Part shown: positions 11,578 to 24,180 of the stretch, in pieces
Position numbering within the stretch: the first letter of the stretch is position 1
Layout of the letters: every line of letters starts with the position of its first letter
The notes under the pieces: generated by a model
Seen by the model: only the letters and a program-made list of their open reading frames with translations
Databases searched by the model: none
Told to the model about the DNA's origin: nothing
Source: Notospermus geniculatus
Lineage: Eukaryota > Nemertea > Pilidiophora > Heteronemertea > Lineidae
Assembly: GCA_002633025.1 (NCBI GenBank)
Contig: NMRB01000186.1
Span: 17,472-81,471 of the forward strand
Direction: 5' to 3'
Length of the DNA: 64,000 bases
Position numbers and translations under genes: made by a program

Positions 11578-12795
11578 AAATATCGTATTATCAGCTCTGT
11601 CGACAATGTCGGGTGAATTAATAATGTATGACAGGGGGAAACTGGAGTGCCCGAAAAAAACCTCAGTGCTGAAGACAATCGTCTCCTCGATCACGGAGAA
11701 TGGTTCGACCGGGGATCGAACTCGAACTTTCTGAGGTGACAGGCGCCGACGTTTCCACTGGGCCGCTCTTAGTCCAAAGGTTGACAGTGAAGTGTTCAGA
11801 GACGAAGATGAAATGTGCGACACACTTGATGAGAAACTGGTTGCTTTTGTATCTGATGCCAATCGTGGACTTGAGTGTGAAAAAAACTACATCCCACCTG
11901 CAATTGGGGACGTGGAGGTCTGCCCGTCAAAAAAACCCGTCAAAAGACAGCATACGTCAATGAGAATCATGAGGCAGCATGCAGGTGACCCTATACTGAA
12001 TAGGATGTCCACGATGAGTTGATCTGCGACGACCATGTTCTGTTCCGATCAACTGGGGACACAGCCCGTATGCCTTACATAATGGTGAACTTCATGTGTG
12101 TCCCCATTTGTGTAGTAGAGCGCGGAATGCGCGAAACTTGTTGAGGAGGGGACACAGTGCATTCAACTTAATCGACATTTCGTGCCCATCTACCAATGAT
12201 AAAACCTTTTTGTTTGCGCTGACTGGAATGCAAATCACTTCTATTAAACAATAGAACAGACAAATATTTTCTGACATGGAGAGGCTTCAATGATAATGAA
12301 CTTCGTGGTTCATATTAGACAAGCTTTTCAAACGGTACCTGGAATTCAAAGCACTCTAAACGACTTGCATTATCAAACGCAGTCGATAAGCCACATCAGA
12401 GAGCGATAAAATAATTACGAAGTTTTATGTACACACAGGTAAGTTAATTATTGTAAAAAAATAATTAGATCACCTGTAACTCGTGAAGTGGTACCTGTTA
12501 GCTACAGTTCATGATAACTGACAAGAAGCCAACAAGCCACCATAGATGTTGTTTTTAGGTCGCACTTCCATCTGCCGGGGGAAAGAAGTCAGTCATTTGA
12601 CCTTCAACTCCTGCAGTGTTGGCATCCAACGAAAATGCAAATACCAAATCGTTGGTATCATGGTATGATCATACCATGATACCACTGCAGTATTTTCGTT
12701 CCACTTTATGCTGTATCATTCCTAACATTCACGCTGGTCGACTAATGTATAAGGCGCAGCAAAATACTCCTCAATTGGAGTGGCAAAACTCTACA

Positions 12796-13552
12796 CTGTA
12801 AATCTAAAGTGTTTAAAGTCTGAACACGAAACTAAACGGGAATATGCAACAGATTTTAAACATCTAAACGCGTTTAGTTCTCCATATTCCAACGAAATAG
12901 ATTAATGTGTTTCCATGACGGCAAAAAATTATTAAACCGACTGATTTAGACTGAAAAAGTGACAAAAAAGCGTTGGAAGATGAAGGAAAAAAGTATAAAA
13001 AAGGCACGTAGTAAAGAGTGAATAATACCGGCAGGCAGATTCGATCCAGGGCCCACCTGCAACATGCATAATCTGGACCAACGCTCTAACCACTACGCCA
13101 CTGGGGCTACACGCCCTGGCCTGGAATTTTTCTTTGGGTAACTCGGAAAACTTGTCTACTGTATTATTTCCTCCTGAACGTTAAAGCGTGAAGTTATACC
13201 TGGAATAAGTTTATTCCACCTTTATGCATCTGATTTATATCTTTTATATCCTGGGGGAAAAAAATTCGCCGGCGGGAGATATAGCGAAACGACAAATTTG
13301 ACCAATTCCACCCGAGCCGTGAACCAGTCCTAAACACGATGTTCAGGATTCCTTCATGTTTCGTGTTTAGGGGAAACTGAACGAAATGTTTATAAGTTAA
13401 ACAAGACATTTACAAGACATTTAGATTTACTGTTTTCTAAATGCAGTGTTTAGGTCATCTGTTCATTTCTAATGGAAAACTAATCGCGTTTAGATGTTTA
13501 AAAAGTGTTGCATATTCCCGTTTAGTTTCGTATTTAGACTTTAGATTTACAG
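12796..13552. mobile_element. 757-bp TIR element with internal tRNA-like sequence
   Basis: The terminal inverted repeats are about 90 bp. The left is CTGTAAATCTAAAGTGTTTA.. with ACGAAACTAAACGGGAATAT. The right is the inverse, ATATTCCCGTTTAGTTTCGT.. ending GACTTTAGATTTACAG. The interior has no transposase-like frame but contains a tRNA-like segment on the minus strand at 13028-13110. A fragment with similar TAAACGCG and GGATTTACAGTG sequence lies at about 13690-13720. It is most likely a non-autonomous DNA transposon. Confidence 0.75.
13028..13110 (-). other. tRNA-like (SINE-type) sequence
   Basis: Read on the minus strand it starts GTAGCCCCAGTGGCGTAGTG, carrying a pol III A-box-like TGGCGTAGTGG. 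About 45 nt later comes GGATCGAATCT, a B-box-like element. I could not draw a proper anticodon arm or a closed acceptor stem, so a functional tRNA is unlikely. A tRNA-derived SINE head or tRNA pseudogene is the better reading. Confidence 0.55.
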
Positions 13553-16500
13553 TACAACAAATGATATATTTCGGCATTTTAGGCAACAAGACGTATGTTT
13601 CTAGGCGGATAGAACGCCTGTCGTGATGATATGTTCAGTTATATTCACGTAATGTGTTAAGTTGTGTTTTGTTAAACACAAAACTAAACGCTAAACGCGT
13701 CACCTGGATTTACAGTGTATCCACCCAAAAACATTCGTCATGACCTGGGTTCGTGTGGTGCATGACATGTGAGAAAGGTCTCTTGCCTCCGCTCTCATCG
13801 TTCTGTGAGCTACTTGACCAAATCGACCGTCATACAACCTCAGTTGTGAGAAAGAGAAACCTTTTCCTTCTCAAAAGCAGCCAAGTTGTTGTGCATCGCT
13901 GTGACTTCTAATTGCCATCGGATCAATTCATCTTGAGTACGCTCTAGGTTGCTTGGTAATTGGGCTGATATGATGCAAGTAGATGCACAAAAATACCATA
14001 TATCGAATTCATGTCGAATTAGCGAAAAATGCCATGCTTAATGAGCGTGATTACGGTTTCTTTCTGTGCAGGGTGCGATGTCTATCCTGGTCGGGTTAAG
14101 ATTCGCTCTCTGGTGTTGTTACAACGAAGGTTGATATTGATTTCCGTCTGCTGTAACAGAGTCCTTTTTTCTCGCATATAATGAAGACGAGGCGTGTTTG
14201 TTCAGTTACTTTGTCAATAAATAAGAATTCATACGTGCCGTGCAATGTTCCTGGCATCTGATGTAAGCAAAGCAGTCAGCGAACTCTCCGTCAAACTGCG
14301 TTCTGTCTAACAACTCTGACATGCAGTCCGACGCAATGCAGCACGCCGATCTCCAGACCGACCCTGGCGAAGGGTGGGATACACTCGTCCCCAGTACATG
14401 TATTCAGTTTGCCATAGGCCCCATAGACCCACTAAACACTAGGCATGATTGGCGCCATAAGTAAAGGATCATCAATAGTCGGCGCTGTGTGACGAGGGAG
14501 CCAATCACTAGCCATCATCACAGGTTCCGCCGCAACACCATTTCGTATTGGTTATTTTCTTATCGTGTAAATAATATACCCTTTATATTCATACCCTCGG
14601 CAGATTCCCAGCGGGGATTCCGCGAATCGGTCAGCAAACGCCGTCTATCATCGCACCAATTTAAGCAGTTTCGGAGCGGGCAGCGGTTTTGAAACTGCGA
14701 GAGGAAGGGCGGGGCTGCACTGCACTGCACTCTATTACGTATAACCTCCTTTAAATCTCTGACCTGAAGGAGGGCCCCTCCCCTCTGTTCCCCAAAAATG
14801 AAAAATGTTCACATAGATCTCGACTGGTACTTCTGAGCAAACACAGCCTTTTTATAAAGCTCTTAATTCATTCACCGGATATGAATTGTTTTCTTCATTT
14901 CCTTGCTTCTCCATAATTGTAACAACTAAAATGCAAACGGAAAAAATTGAATTTTTGTCGTCTACTCTTCAGCACTAATGTGCTCTTCAACTCAGTTGCA
15001 TAAACAGGTTCGAGTGCTTGGACCTGACACAGTATTTGTCTGGGAATAACGCTCCTGTAATAAAGTGTCCTGTCTGCTACATGTATACGCTCGTATTGAT
15101 CATTCGCCTTTTGAAACCATCCATTGTTGGTGTTTTGCAGTCGGAGCCAGTTTTCGTGTGTGGCCAATATGTCTCTCCTTCATGTTGTCAATGACTTAGC
15201 GCTGTATCATATCGAAAGTGATGATGGAGTTGTCACCGAGAAAGCCTGAACCTGAATTCGAGTTCCGTATGTTCAAAGTGGAGCGACTCATCTGCAATTG
15301 GAGGACCTGCTCTGTGAGATTTCCAATGACCTTTTTTCAAAAAAAAACACAAGCCGGTGAAAACACACAAGCTGTCGATGGTGGGAAAAAGCAACAGAAG
15401 GGATGACAGAAAATCAATTATATGAATGAACTTCAGCAGATGTGAAACAAAAGGCCTTCGTTAGGCTACTAATGATTTTCGAACCTTCAGCGTTTGCAGG
15501 ATGCTGCCATGTGGGCCTACATGTGCATCAAGTGGATGAAACATGTTGACATGAACCATGAACAGTAACTACATGTAAAACTCGTGTCAAGAAAAAAAAT
15601 AGCTTCGAAGATGGATGATCGGACATTGAAGTACATGTTTCCACCAGGTCACAGAGACCTGGCTTTAGCCACTGGTATCTAGCTCCTCTAACATTTTTCA
15701 TATCAAAAGCGTCAGTGTCAGGACTTCGATTCGAAGATATCAACAGCCTGCTCTCTTGTCGGCAATGCTGACCAAAACCAACAGGACCCAGGTATAAAGT
15801 TTTTCAGTGTTTCCGTGTGTCAGTGTTCCCCCTATTGTTCTGGAAACACTGGCAGATAGATCGACACGTTTCTCTGTGTGTCCTCCATTGTCGAGTCGCG
15901 GCTTATTCCGTCAGACAATAGCAGGGGAACACTCGCAGATGGGGAACGCTCAAAACGTTACACCGGCAATGCCAGACCTCTCTGATTTTACAACCTACTG
16001 TTATTTTGTCGTATTTACTGCGCATTCATTCGAAGCCTGTGCACTGATTCGCACCGAAGTTTGGGCGAGAAGGTGGCACTGACGGACTCTAAAGCTATAC
16101 TTGAACGATGCCAAACTAGCTTCTTAGCAGCCAACGACTAACACAACAACATCATTAGAACAAATTTCACAAATGAGCTCCCTTCTGGTGACAGATGTCA
16201 AAATATCCAATGCATTCTATCAGCTCGTTTGGCGTGGTCGGCACCGACCAATATCTGAATGATCGGGGCCAACTGTCGGAGGTGTCAGGGGTGATCGATA
16301 GCTACTGGCCAGTGTCCCTCACTCCACTATCAGGGAGCCCAGGCAGCTGTCGCGGGATGATGTTCAGATATTGATATTCAGATACACCAGCGGAGCAACC
16401 AGTCAGAGTGGCGGCAGTGGTCGTCATCTGTTACATCCAACCATGAACACCCTTGCATGGCTACATCCGAAGTATAGGCATATCGGTCGCTGTCCCTGAA

Positions 16501-18960
16501 GCTGTCAACATGTGACGAGCAGCTTTGATTTATTTTGTTTGTGCAGCTGATATGCATATTTGATGAAATTCGATGCAACAGTATGCATCCCAAAGAGAAT
16601 GGATGCAAGCAACTCCGAGGCTGGTCTGAAGGAATGGATAACATGTACCACTTGAAGAAACACAAAAACATCGCAATATGTCGGCGAGCAAATGGTGTCC
16701 TAGTCTCGCGCAGCCAGTCGTTTTGTTCCGCAGTACTGGATCCCCAGATTCGAAACAACGGCTGGGTGACCGAGACTATATAAATGGTGTCCATGTCCTC
16801 TATAACCTCGTTCCCACCATCCCGCCTCGAACCCCACGTGTATTGACTAAGACTACGCCACAACGTTCGTGCGACAGTAGCGATGTCAAAACTCGCGATA
16901 GTCAAGATGCATTCGCACATAACGCCGCTGCCTGTCTGACTTCGTCGCCAACAAACCAAGTCATTGCGGATGATGTAGTGTGTTATCGCATTAAACAGAC
17001 TGTCAGTGGAAAGTAGAATTTTGTCCAGTGGTAATTGCGAAGAGCGTAAAAGATATGAATCAACGTCGTCGTATCTCTTCAGTGAAAAAGTTCTGGTACC
17101 GTGTAGTGTTATTGGTCGGGCTATGTAACTGAATTCAGCTGGTCACGAAGCGTCTAGTAAGGGTCATACATTCCACGTGTCCAAGAGTTATTTACGAGTA
17201 TTTTGTGGTTTTTGCTTCTCTGAGATATATAACGTACCTAAGCAACGGCGGATTGGAACTTCTTTAAGTGACGAGCATTACGTTGGGTGAAAAATAGTGT
17301 CATTTCCTCTCGAAGGATGTGAAGGATGGCATGTCGAAGTACGACAAAGACGGCCACACGCAGAAAAACCAATCGTCGTGCTAATAAGATGGAACACTAG
17401 AAGAGGCTAAATCATCCTGAGCTATTAAATCATGGGTTCTTAATGCTAGCTCCCTTTGTCATCGTATGCGGTGACGAAGGGAGCGAGCCCTAACAACATG
17501 ATATTCTCAGGATGTGCTAAGCCGATGATTGCTCATCTTTGACATTTTTAATACTTACAATGTACATGGTAGTCTTATAATATCGATGACCATTCAACCA
17601 TTCAACATTGGAGTAGTAGTGCAGCAAGAACAAAATGTAGGCCTACTTCGGCTCAGTATTCCACGGTATCAACCACGGATTTTTTTCAGAAAGAAACGTT
17701 CAAAACCAATCCAGCCAGGATCTCCAACATGTTCTGATTAATTCCAGTTTGCCGAAGGATTTGGCAGCTGATAGAATTCAACTGTTGCTGGTTTACAGTA
17801 TGTCAGGTACCTGTTGAAATGCTTTTACGTCTGGTTTTTGCCAATAATCCACAAACCTAACACTTCTTCATATAACTAACGTCTCTTTACCGTGTTTACT
17901 TATTCTGTTTCTCAGTATCTCGTGCGTTTTAATACCCCATAATGTTTAGCCTATAAGTGGCTGTAGTCTACTTGATTGCGATGATGATAAATATGAGAAC
18001 TTTTTATTTGCAAGGATTATACAAGGCATTACTCAGAAATATTAGGTCTCACTCTCATAATTGCTCTTGATATTAGATAACGGAGCATGATACTCATTGA
18101 AAACGGCATTACTGTTGGACTGCAAATATATCATCCGTCGACTCCGCCAGTACGCACACAAGGTGCACAACTACATGTACATTTGTACAAGAGGACTTTT
18201 TTGTGACGTGAATGACTGCATTTTGACGGATATGATTTCTGACAACAAAGGAATCGTTTGGTTCTCTTATGCTACAACGGTATCAGGTTTCGAACATCGC
18301 AGTTAGAACGCCATGAGAATTTTTATCGGAGAAAACCTCTCAATGCAACCTATGCGAGAATCGCTGGGGAGCGCGTGGCTCGTTTGAGGGTCAGGTTCAA
18401 GGTTCTTTTCCCGATCGAGTCGCAATTTGTATTTCCAACCTGACCGGAAGGATAAGTGATGCGCAGAATGAGATGCTTCTTGAGTTCTCCATGCGGAAAG
18501 GTTTCTTTGGAGACTTGGGTTTCGTTCGTTGTATGAACTTCACATGACATGCCTTCAATTCCAGATACAATCAACTTCGTCCCTCATATAATAACGATGG
18601 CCTCCCTAGCCGGGTCAAGATATTGAGGTATTTGTTAGGAATAATAATATCTGATGAGTGGAAGGAAGCTGCTCACATCAAAGTCTCCGCGATCCATCAG
18701 CCGGTCATTATCGACGTTCTATCCTTCCGGATAGACCGTTCCTCTTCGGCTTTGAATAACATGAATACTGATAATAAGAAAGATTTATGATACATCAGCC
18801 AGTGGACGGTTTTGCTTCCTTTTCATTTGTGTTAAAAACCTAAGGCTTGTCGGTGGTTTAACGGCGATGAATAGGATGCAAAGATTTTGTTGAAATTTCA
18901 GTGAAAAGCGATCAGGGTGGTGGTGATGAGAATGATTTAAAATGTACGCGTTATAACAAT

Positions 18961-19110
18961 AGGGAGTTTAAGAAATCAAACGATAAACGTTAACTTTACG
19001 ACAACGTTATTTTTTATTCTGCGAATTCACCAGATTATATATTGCATTTTTGGTACAAAAAATAACATTGTCGTAAGTTAACGTTTATCGTTAGATTTCT
19101 TAAACTCCCT
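18961..19110. repeat. MITE with AGGGAGTTTAAGAAATCAAA ends, simple copy
   Basis: The arms AGGGAGTTTAAGAAATCAAA and its inverse end CTTAAACTCCCT, with CGATAAACGTTAAC further in. The sequence AAT flanks both ends. Relatives lie at 21287-21588, 54441-54588 and 63511-63655. Confidence 0.85.
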
Positions 19111-19441
19111 AATAGCAGAAGTTGAAGCGGTGGAGCTACCTGCTACCCGAGGTACTGGGAGTCCAACATTTCTCACCCTAAAGGGTTTGACTTTGGCACT
19201 CGGAGGTGGCCCAGCACACCTAATAATTTTTTTTCAAAATGTGGGCCTAAAGGGCGAATTTCACCCCTTAGGGCCAAAGTCACTCACTTTACGGTGGTGT
19301 TGTCACGTGGTACGAACGAACGCTACCTAGCGTCAAAGTTTGCATTAGGATGTTTGATTTGGACCCGATTTCGATGGGTTCACTGGGTACGTAGAGTAGG
19401 TTTTACCAGGTATGCAGTGGAATGAAAAAACATGATGGGTC

Positions 19442-19579
19442 GTATTCACCAAGGGTGATCATCGCGCGATTAAGACTTAGACGCGTGTAACTTCACTAAA
19501 TGCACACACTTCCACCATACTTTTGAAGAAGGTAGACGCGTCTAAGTCTTAATCGCGCGATGATCACCCTTGGTGAATT
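19442..19579. repeat. Foldback with TTCACCAAGGGTGATCATCG arms
   Basis: The left arm TTCACCAAGGGTGATCATCG, continuing to AGACTTAGACGCGT, pairs with the right arm, ending TCACCCTTGGTGAATTCGG. The internal arm sequence (ACGCGTGTAACTTC..AAATGCA) is shared with the next palindromes. Confidence 0.8.
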
Positions 19580-19658
19580 CGGCCCGATGTGTTTGTATAG
19601 ATAACCAGTGCAACAGGTACAGAATATAGGCCCACTTGAAACGAAACGTTTATATTCA

Positions 19659-19899
19659 GGGCCGATTTCACAAAGGGTGTTAGACGCGTGTAACTTCGTC
19701 AAATGCATGGTGGAATTGCGTGCATTTAGTGAAGTTACACGCGTCTATGTCTTAAACACCCTGGGCCGATTTCACAAAGGGTGTTTAAGACCTAAACGCG
19801 TGTAACTTCGTCAAATGCATGCCGTGGTGGAAGACTGCGTGCATTTAGTGAAGTTACACACGCGTCTACGTCTTAAACACCCTTTGTGAAATCGGCCCC
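19659..19899. repeat. Pair of GGGCCGATTTCACAAAGGGTG palindromes
   Basis: Two consecutive foldbacks begin at 19659 and 19763, each with GGGCCGATTTCACAAAGGGT. The second is complete and ends CCCTTTGTGAAATCGGCCC. Arms contain ACGCGTGTAACTTCGTCAAA. Homologous copies sit at about 21988-22083 and 22422-22543 in unit 2. Confidence 0.85.
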
Positions 19900-21286
19900 C
19901 TGTTATGAAATCGGCCCTCAATGTTGTCATGAATATATATATTACACCGCTCGCTTATCTATTTTTGTATACATGTATATTCATGATGTTATCATAAATA
20001 TGTATGTTATGTATTCATGATGTTGTAAACATGGTTCAATTTGAGTTCAAGCTTTCAAATCTGAGTCGGAACACCACTTGATTGACTGCATATTNAGGGG
20101 CTGTGTCAACCATTGCAATCAGGTCACGGCAAAGTTTCTGGGGAAAAACCGTTTTTCTCAAAAACTGTTATGATTTCCCGAATGGAACTTTAACAGGACT
20201 ATTTCTTATGAGTGTTTTCAAAATGTAATGCAGAAATCAGAAGATTTTCACACAAGATAAAAAATGTTGATTTTGTAGCCTTTTTTTGACAGCTGGTTAC
20301 ATAATGTTGGCGTAAAAGCAATCACTCAAAACCGCTGGAATTATTTGACCAAGGCATGGAAATTTCATATAACACAAACCCGATCAAATTTGGTCAATTT
20401 GTTCACAAGATATTTAAAAAAATGAGGTGTAGATAAATTAATGCGGAGGGGTGTACATGTACGTACATGTGCACAAGGTGCGCAACATGTACGTACAAGA
20501 GGACCTTTCACGTGACGTGAATGACTGCATTTTGACGGATATGATTTCTGACAACAAAGGAATCGTTTGGTTCTCTTATGCTACAACGGTATCCGGTTTC
20601 GGACATCGCAGTTAGAACGCCATGAGACTTTTTATCGGAGAAAACCTCACAATGCAACCTATGCGAGAATCGCTGGGGAGCGCGTGGCTCGTTTGAGGGT
20701 CAGGTTCAAGGTTCTTTTCCCGACCGAGTCGCAATTTGTATTCCCAACCTGACTGGAAGGATACAATGTAAGTGATGCGCAGAATGAGCTGCTTCTTGAG
20801 TTCTCCATGCGGAAAGGTTTCTTTGGAGACTTGGGTTTCGTTCGTTATGAACTTCACATGACATGCCTTCAATTCTAGATACAATCAGCTTCGCCCCTCA
20901 TAACGATGGCCACCCTAGCCGGGTCAAGATATTGAGGTATTTGTTAGGAATAATAATATCTGATGAGTGGAAGGAAGCTGGTCACATCAAAGTCTCCGCG
21001 ATCCATCAGCCGGTCATTATCGACGTTCTATCCTTCCGGATAGACCGTTCCTCTTCGGCTTTGAATACCATGAATACTGATAATAAGAAAGATTTATGAT
21101 ACATCAGCCAGTGGACGGTTTTGGTTTTGCTTCCTTTTCATTTGTCGTGTTAAAAACCTAAGGCTTGTCGGTGGTATAACGGCGAAGAATAGTTTGCAAA
21201 GTAAGCTATTAGCTTTTGTTGTAATTTCAGTGGAAAGCGATCAGGATGGTGATGAGAATGATTTAAAATGTACGCGTTATAACAAT

Positions 21287-21588
21287 AGGGAGTTTAAGAA
21301 ATCAAACGATAAACGTAAACTTTACGACAACGTTATTTTTCATACTGCGAATTCACCAGATTATATATTGCATTTTCGGTACAAAAAATAACATGGTTTC
21401 GAAATCAAACGATAAACGTATACGTTAACGACAACTTTATTTTTGTACCGAAAATGCAATGCAAAATCTGGGCAATGTGTAGTAGTATGAAAAATAACGT
21501 TGTCGTAATATTTTGGTTTATCGTTTGATTTCGAAACCTCCCCATTGTCGTAAAGTTAACGTTTATCGTTAGATTTCTTAAACTCCCC
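21287..21588. repeat. MITE interrupted by a related MITE
   Basis: The outer ends match the element at 18961-19110. Inside, after GGTACAAAAAATAACAT, a second inverted repeat starts GGTTTCGAAATCAAACGATA and ends with its inverse plus TCCCCATTG. After that the outer element resumes. The simple copy in duplication unit 1 lacks this inner segment. Confidence 0.8.
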
Positions 21589-22086
21589 AATAGCAGAAGT
21601 TGAAGCGGTGGAGCTACATGTACCTGCTACCCGAGGTGCTGGGAATCCAACAAATATCGCCCTAAAGGATTTGACTTGGGCACTCGGAGGTGGCCCAGCA
21701 CACCTAATAATTTTCTTTCAAAATGTAGACCCTACAAGGCGAATTTCACCCCTATAGGGCCAAACGGTGGTGTTGTGGCGTGGTACGAACGAACACCACC
21801 AAGCGTCAAAGTTTGCATTAGGATGTTTGATTTGGACCTGATTTCAATGGGTTCACTCGGTACGTCGACTCGGTTTTACCAGGTATGCATGCAGTGGAAT
21901 GAAAAAACATCCTATGATGTGTTTGTATAGAAAACCAGTGCAACAGGTACAGAATAGGCCCACTTGAAACGAAACTTTTATATTCAGGGCCGATTTCACA
22001 AAGGGTGTCAGTAGACGCGTGTAACTTCGTCAAATGCATGGTGGAATTGCGTGCATTTAGTGAAGTTACACGCGTCTGTGTCTTAA

Positions 22087-22359
22087 AGGACCACTGTATT
22101 GCATCTTTCTGACAGCCGGCGCCACCGGCACCATGCTCCAATACTGTAGTTAAGCCTTTCGCCCCGGTGTTGGAGAATGTACGATTACAGTCTCGGTCAC
22201 CCACCCGCTGGAGATCGAACAAATTTGTGTAGCAGTACTGCGGAACGAAACGGCTGGCTGCGCGAGACATGCATGCGGTAGTTTACCAAGTCGTTAATAG
22301 AGGTCTCCCCTTAACACGGGTAGGTGTTACGCAGGATTGGGAAGCAATACTGTGGTCCT
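22087..22359. mobile_element. TTAA-flanked TIR element, copy 1
   Basis: Ends AGGACCACTGTATTGC and GCAATACTGTGGTCCT are flanked on both sides by TTAA (22083-22086 and 22360-22363). Unit 1 of the tandem duplication has the empty site (GTCTTAAACACCC near 19750). The length is 273 bp with no coding capacity. TTAA duplication is the hallmark of piggyBac-type transposition, so a non-autonomous member is the simplest reading. A second copy is at 61965-62241. Confidence 0.85.
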
Positions 22360-22363
22360 TTAA

Positions 22364-22414
22364 ACCTTGGAGGAATTATACTGTATAATCAGTATAATTC
22401 CTCCAAGTTTAAAC
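22364..22414. repeat. Small perfect palindrome beside the TTAA element
   Basis: ACCTTGGAGGAATTATACTG and its inverse surround a short loop. It is absent from duplication unit 1 at the corresponding place, so it was probably inserted or generated with the neighbouring element. Confidence 0.6.
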
Positions 22415-22970
22415 ACACTGGGCCGATTTCACAAAGGGTGTTTAAGACCTCGTGTAACTTCGTCATATGCATGGTGGAGTGCGTGCTTTTAATGAAGTTA
22501 CACGCGTCTAAGTCTTAAACACCCTTTGTGAAATCGGCCCCTCTTATGAAATCGGCCCTCAATGTTGTCATGAATATATACATGTATGTTATACATGTAT
22601 ATTCATGATGTTATCATAAATATGTATGTTATGTATTCATGATGTTGTAAACATGGTTCAATTTGAGTTCAAGCTTTCAAATCTGAGTCGGAACACCACT
22701 TGATTGACTGCATATTTGAAGAGTTTCGCTGAAAGTTCATGTTATCATGAATATACATGTATATGTTATATATTCATGATGTTGTAAATGTGGTTCAATT
22801 TGAGTTCAAGCTTTCAGATCTCATCTTGTCCAAACAAGGCCAATCATGTCATCTTTTGCATTAACTTATAAATTATAAATGAATCTGCCCCCTACTTGAC
22901 CCCGCCTCCGAGCCAATCCGAACTCGCGAACCAAATCGCCGTTCGGCACTTTCTCTTCTTCGCGCACACA

Positions 22971-23174
22971 TTTGCACGGATTTTGATTGGCACGTCGATT
23001 AGCCTTCGCACACCGATGATTGGCTGAGGCTCTGGGCTTCTCAGAAGCGGGAAATGTGATGGATTCAACATTTGTAACACGGATTTTGATTGGCACGTCG
23101 ATTAGCCTTCGCACACCGATGATTGGCTGAGGCTCTGGGCTTCTCAGAAGCGGGAAATGCGATGGATTCAAACC
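22971..23174. repeat. Tandem duplication of about 103 bp
   Basis: The block beginning CACGGATTTTGATTGGCACG and ending GCGGGAAATGTGATGGATTC occurs twice at an offset of 103 bp, with a single obvious substitution (ATGTGATG against ATGCGATG). ATTGG (CCAAT-type) words recur within each copy. No gene adjoins. Confidence 0.85.
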
Positions 23175-23228
23175 GGGCTAGATGGGCGTCAGGCCAGAAA
23201 GACTGGTGAGGATCAGATGTCAGATCTG

Positions 23229-23331
23229 GGCCCATGTTCCCGAAGCGTTAGGTTAACGATGTCGTTAAAACTGCAAAAATGCATAGCGTAACGACATCGT
23301 TGACCTTACGACGGCTTCGGGAACATGGGTC
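23229..23331. repeat. Foldback with GGGCCCATGTTCCCGAAGCG arms
   Basis: The arms GGGCCCATGTTCCCGAAGCG and CTTCGGGAACATGGGTCC pair, as do the inner AACGATGTCGTTA segments. The ends resemble the GGGCC-terminal foldbacks elsewhere in the window. Confidence 0.75.
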
Positions 23332-23992
23332 CTGAGCTGGAACACCACTTGACTGCATATTTGAAGAGTTTCACTGATAGTGATGGTACAATCGAAATCC
23401 GGGTGGTTTTGTGTTGGCTTTGAACTGGCTTTGCAAAGTGTGCAATCGGGTTTTGCATTTGTGTTTAACGTTGAACTGGTTTCGTTCAGTGCTGTAATGG
23501 GGTTTAGCAAATGTGCGTAGTCATCAGTTAACCGCTTTCGCGGAGTGTGTAATCGATGTTACCGGTGAACTGGTGCTGCCGGTCAACAGGTTTTGCGTGT
23601 GTAATCGAGACTAGCTAGTGTGTTGTTACTGGTGAACTGGTTTCCTTTTTGGTGTAATTTGTAATGACTTCGTGGAGTCTTTTCAAGTCATCTTTTTCAA
23701 GTCACAGACTTCAAGTAATAGACTTCTAATAGCTGTTGTATTTCCCAGCATGTGAAAAGTTTGCTCAAAAACTCAAATGGCGAGTAGAAACGAGTAGAAA
23801 CAAACATACCCGAGGGGTGATAGGCCTACTTGAATACCTTTCCAATCTTTACATTGCACAGGGTCGTCAGCTGATAAGCCAACACTCTTTCCTCTTCCAG
23901 CAAAGTCATAAGTCATGATGATGGAGATGAACAGATTAGGCAGGATAGACCGAGCTCTGAGCCAGTGCTTTTGTTTTTTTCCTGTAATATAC

Positions 23993-24180
23993 GCGCGTGA
24001 GGCAAGTGTCATCAGTGTTTGGCCAAGAAACATTCAAAATAGTCCCCTCCTCCTCCATACCCTCTGAGGGAGACTGCCGATACACCAAGTACGATATTCC
24101 CTGATCGGGGCTGGGTAACTTCAGTTTGGTCAGCCAGTTTTGCGGTAGCACGGGCATATCACGTCGATCAGCCGCCGCTC
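23993..24180 (-). CDS. Candidate coding exon, unknown product
   Basis: On the minus strand an acceptor-like ..GGCACCTGCAG is followed by about 63 codons. The translation (MPVLPQNWLTKLKLPSPDQG, then YLVYRQSPSEGMEEEG and LNVSWPNTDDTC) has the look of real protein. A weak donor (GCGC|GTATAT) closes it. I do not recognise the family and found no partner exons in phase, so it could be chance or a relic. Confidence 0.25.

Larger units (their letters stand above)
18157..20094. repeat. Tandem segmental duplication, unit 1
   Basis: Runs of near-identity to unit 2 start at the shared GACGTGAATGACTGCATTTT (about 18205 against 20516) and end at GATTGACTGCATATT, just before the N at 20095. The offset is about 2.3 kb. 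No recognised gene is inside. A frame ending ..NMNTDNKKDL near 18787 is conserved in unit 2 but matches nothing I know. Confidence 0.85.
20468..22712. repeat. Tandem segmental duplication, unit 2
   Basis: This is the second copy of the 18157-20094 sequence. It is longer because of a nested MITE (about 21393-21547), the TTAA element at 22087-22359 and a small palindrome at 22364-22414. A fragment of the unit end (CACTTGACTGCATATTTGAAG) recurs near 23345. Confidence 0.85.

Noticed and set aside
13028-13110. Functional tRNA gene
   Set aside because: Box-like sequences are present, but no acceptor stem or anticodon arm can be drawn, and it lies inside a transposon-like element.
16378-16959. Long minus-strand open frame (193 aa)
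   Set aside because: No recognisable domain, no splice context, and part of it overlaps sequence related to the TTAA element (CTCGCGCAGCCAGTCG, GGGTGACCGAGAC). It is probably chance.
22866-23171. Minus-strand frame with a repeated peptide (NPSHFPLLRSPEPQPIIGVR)
   Set aside because: It is the translation of the 103-bp tandem duplication. No start or splice context supports coding.
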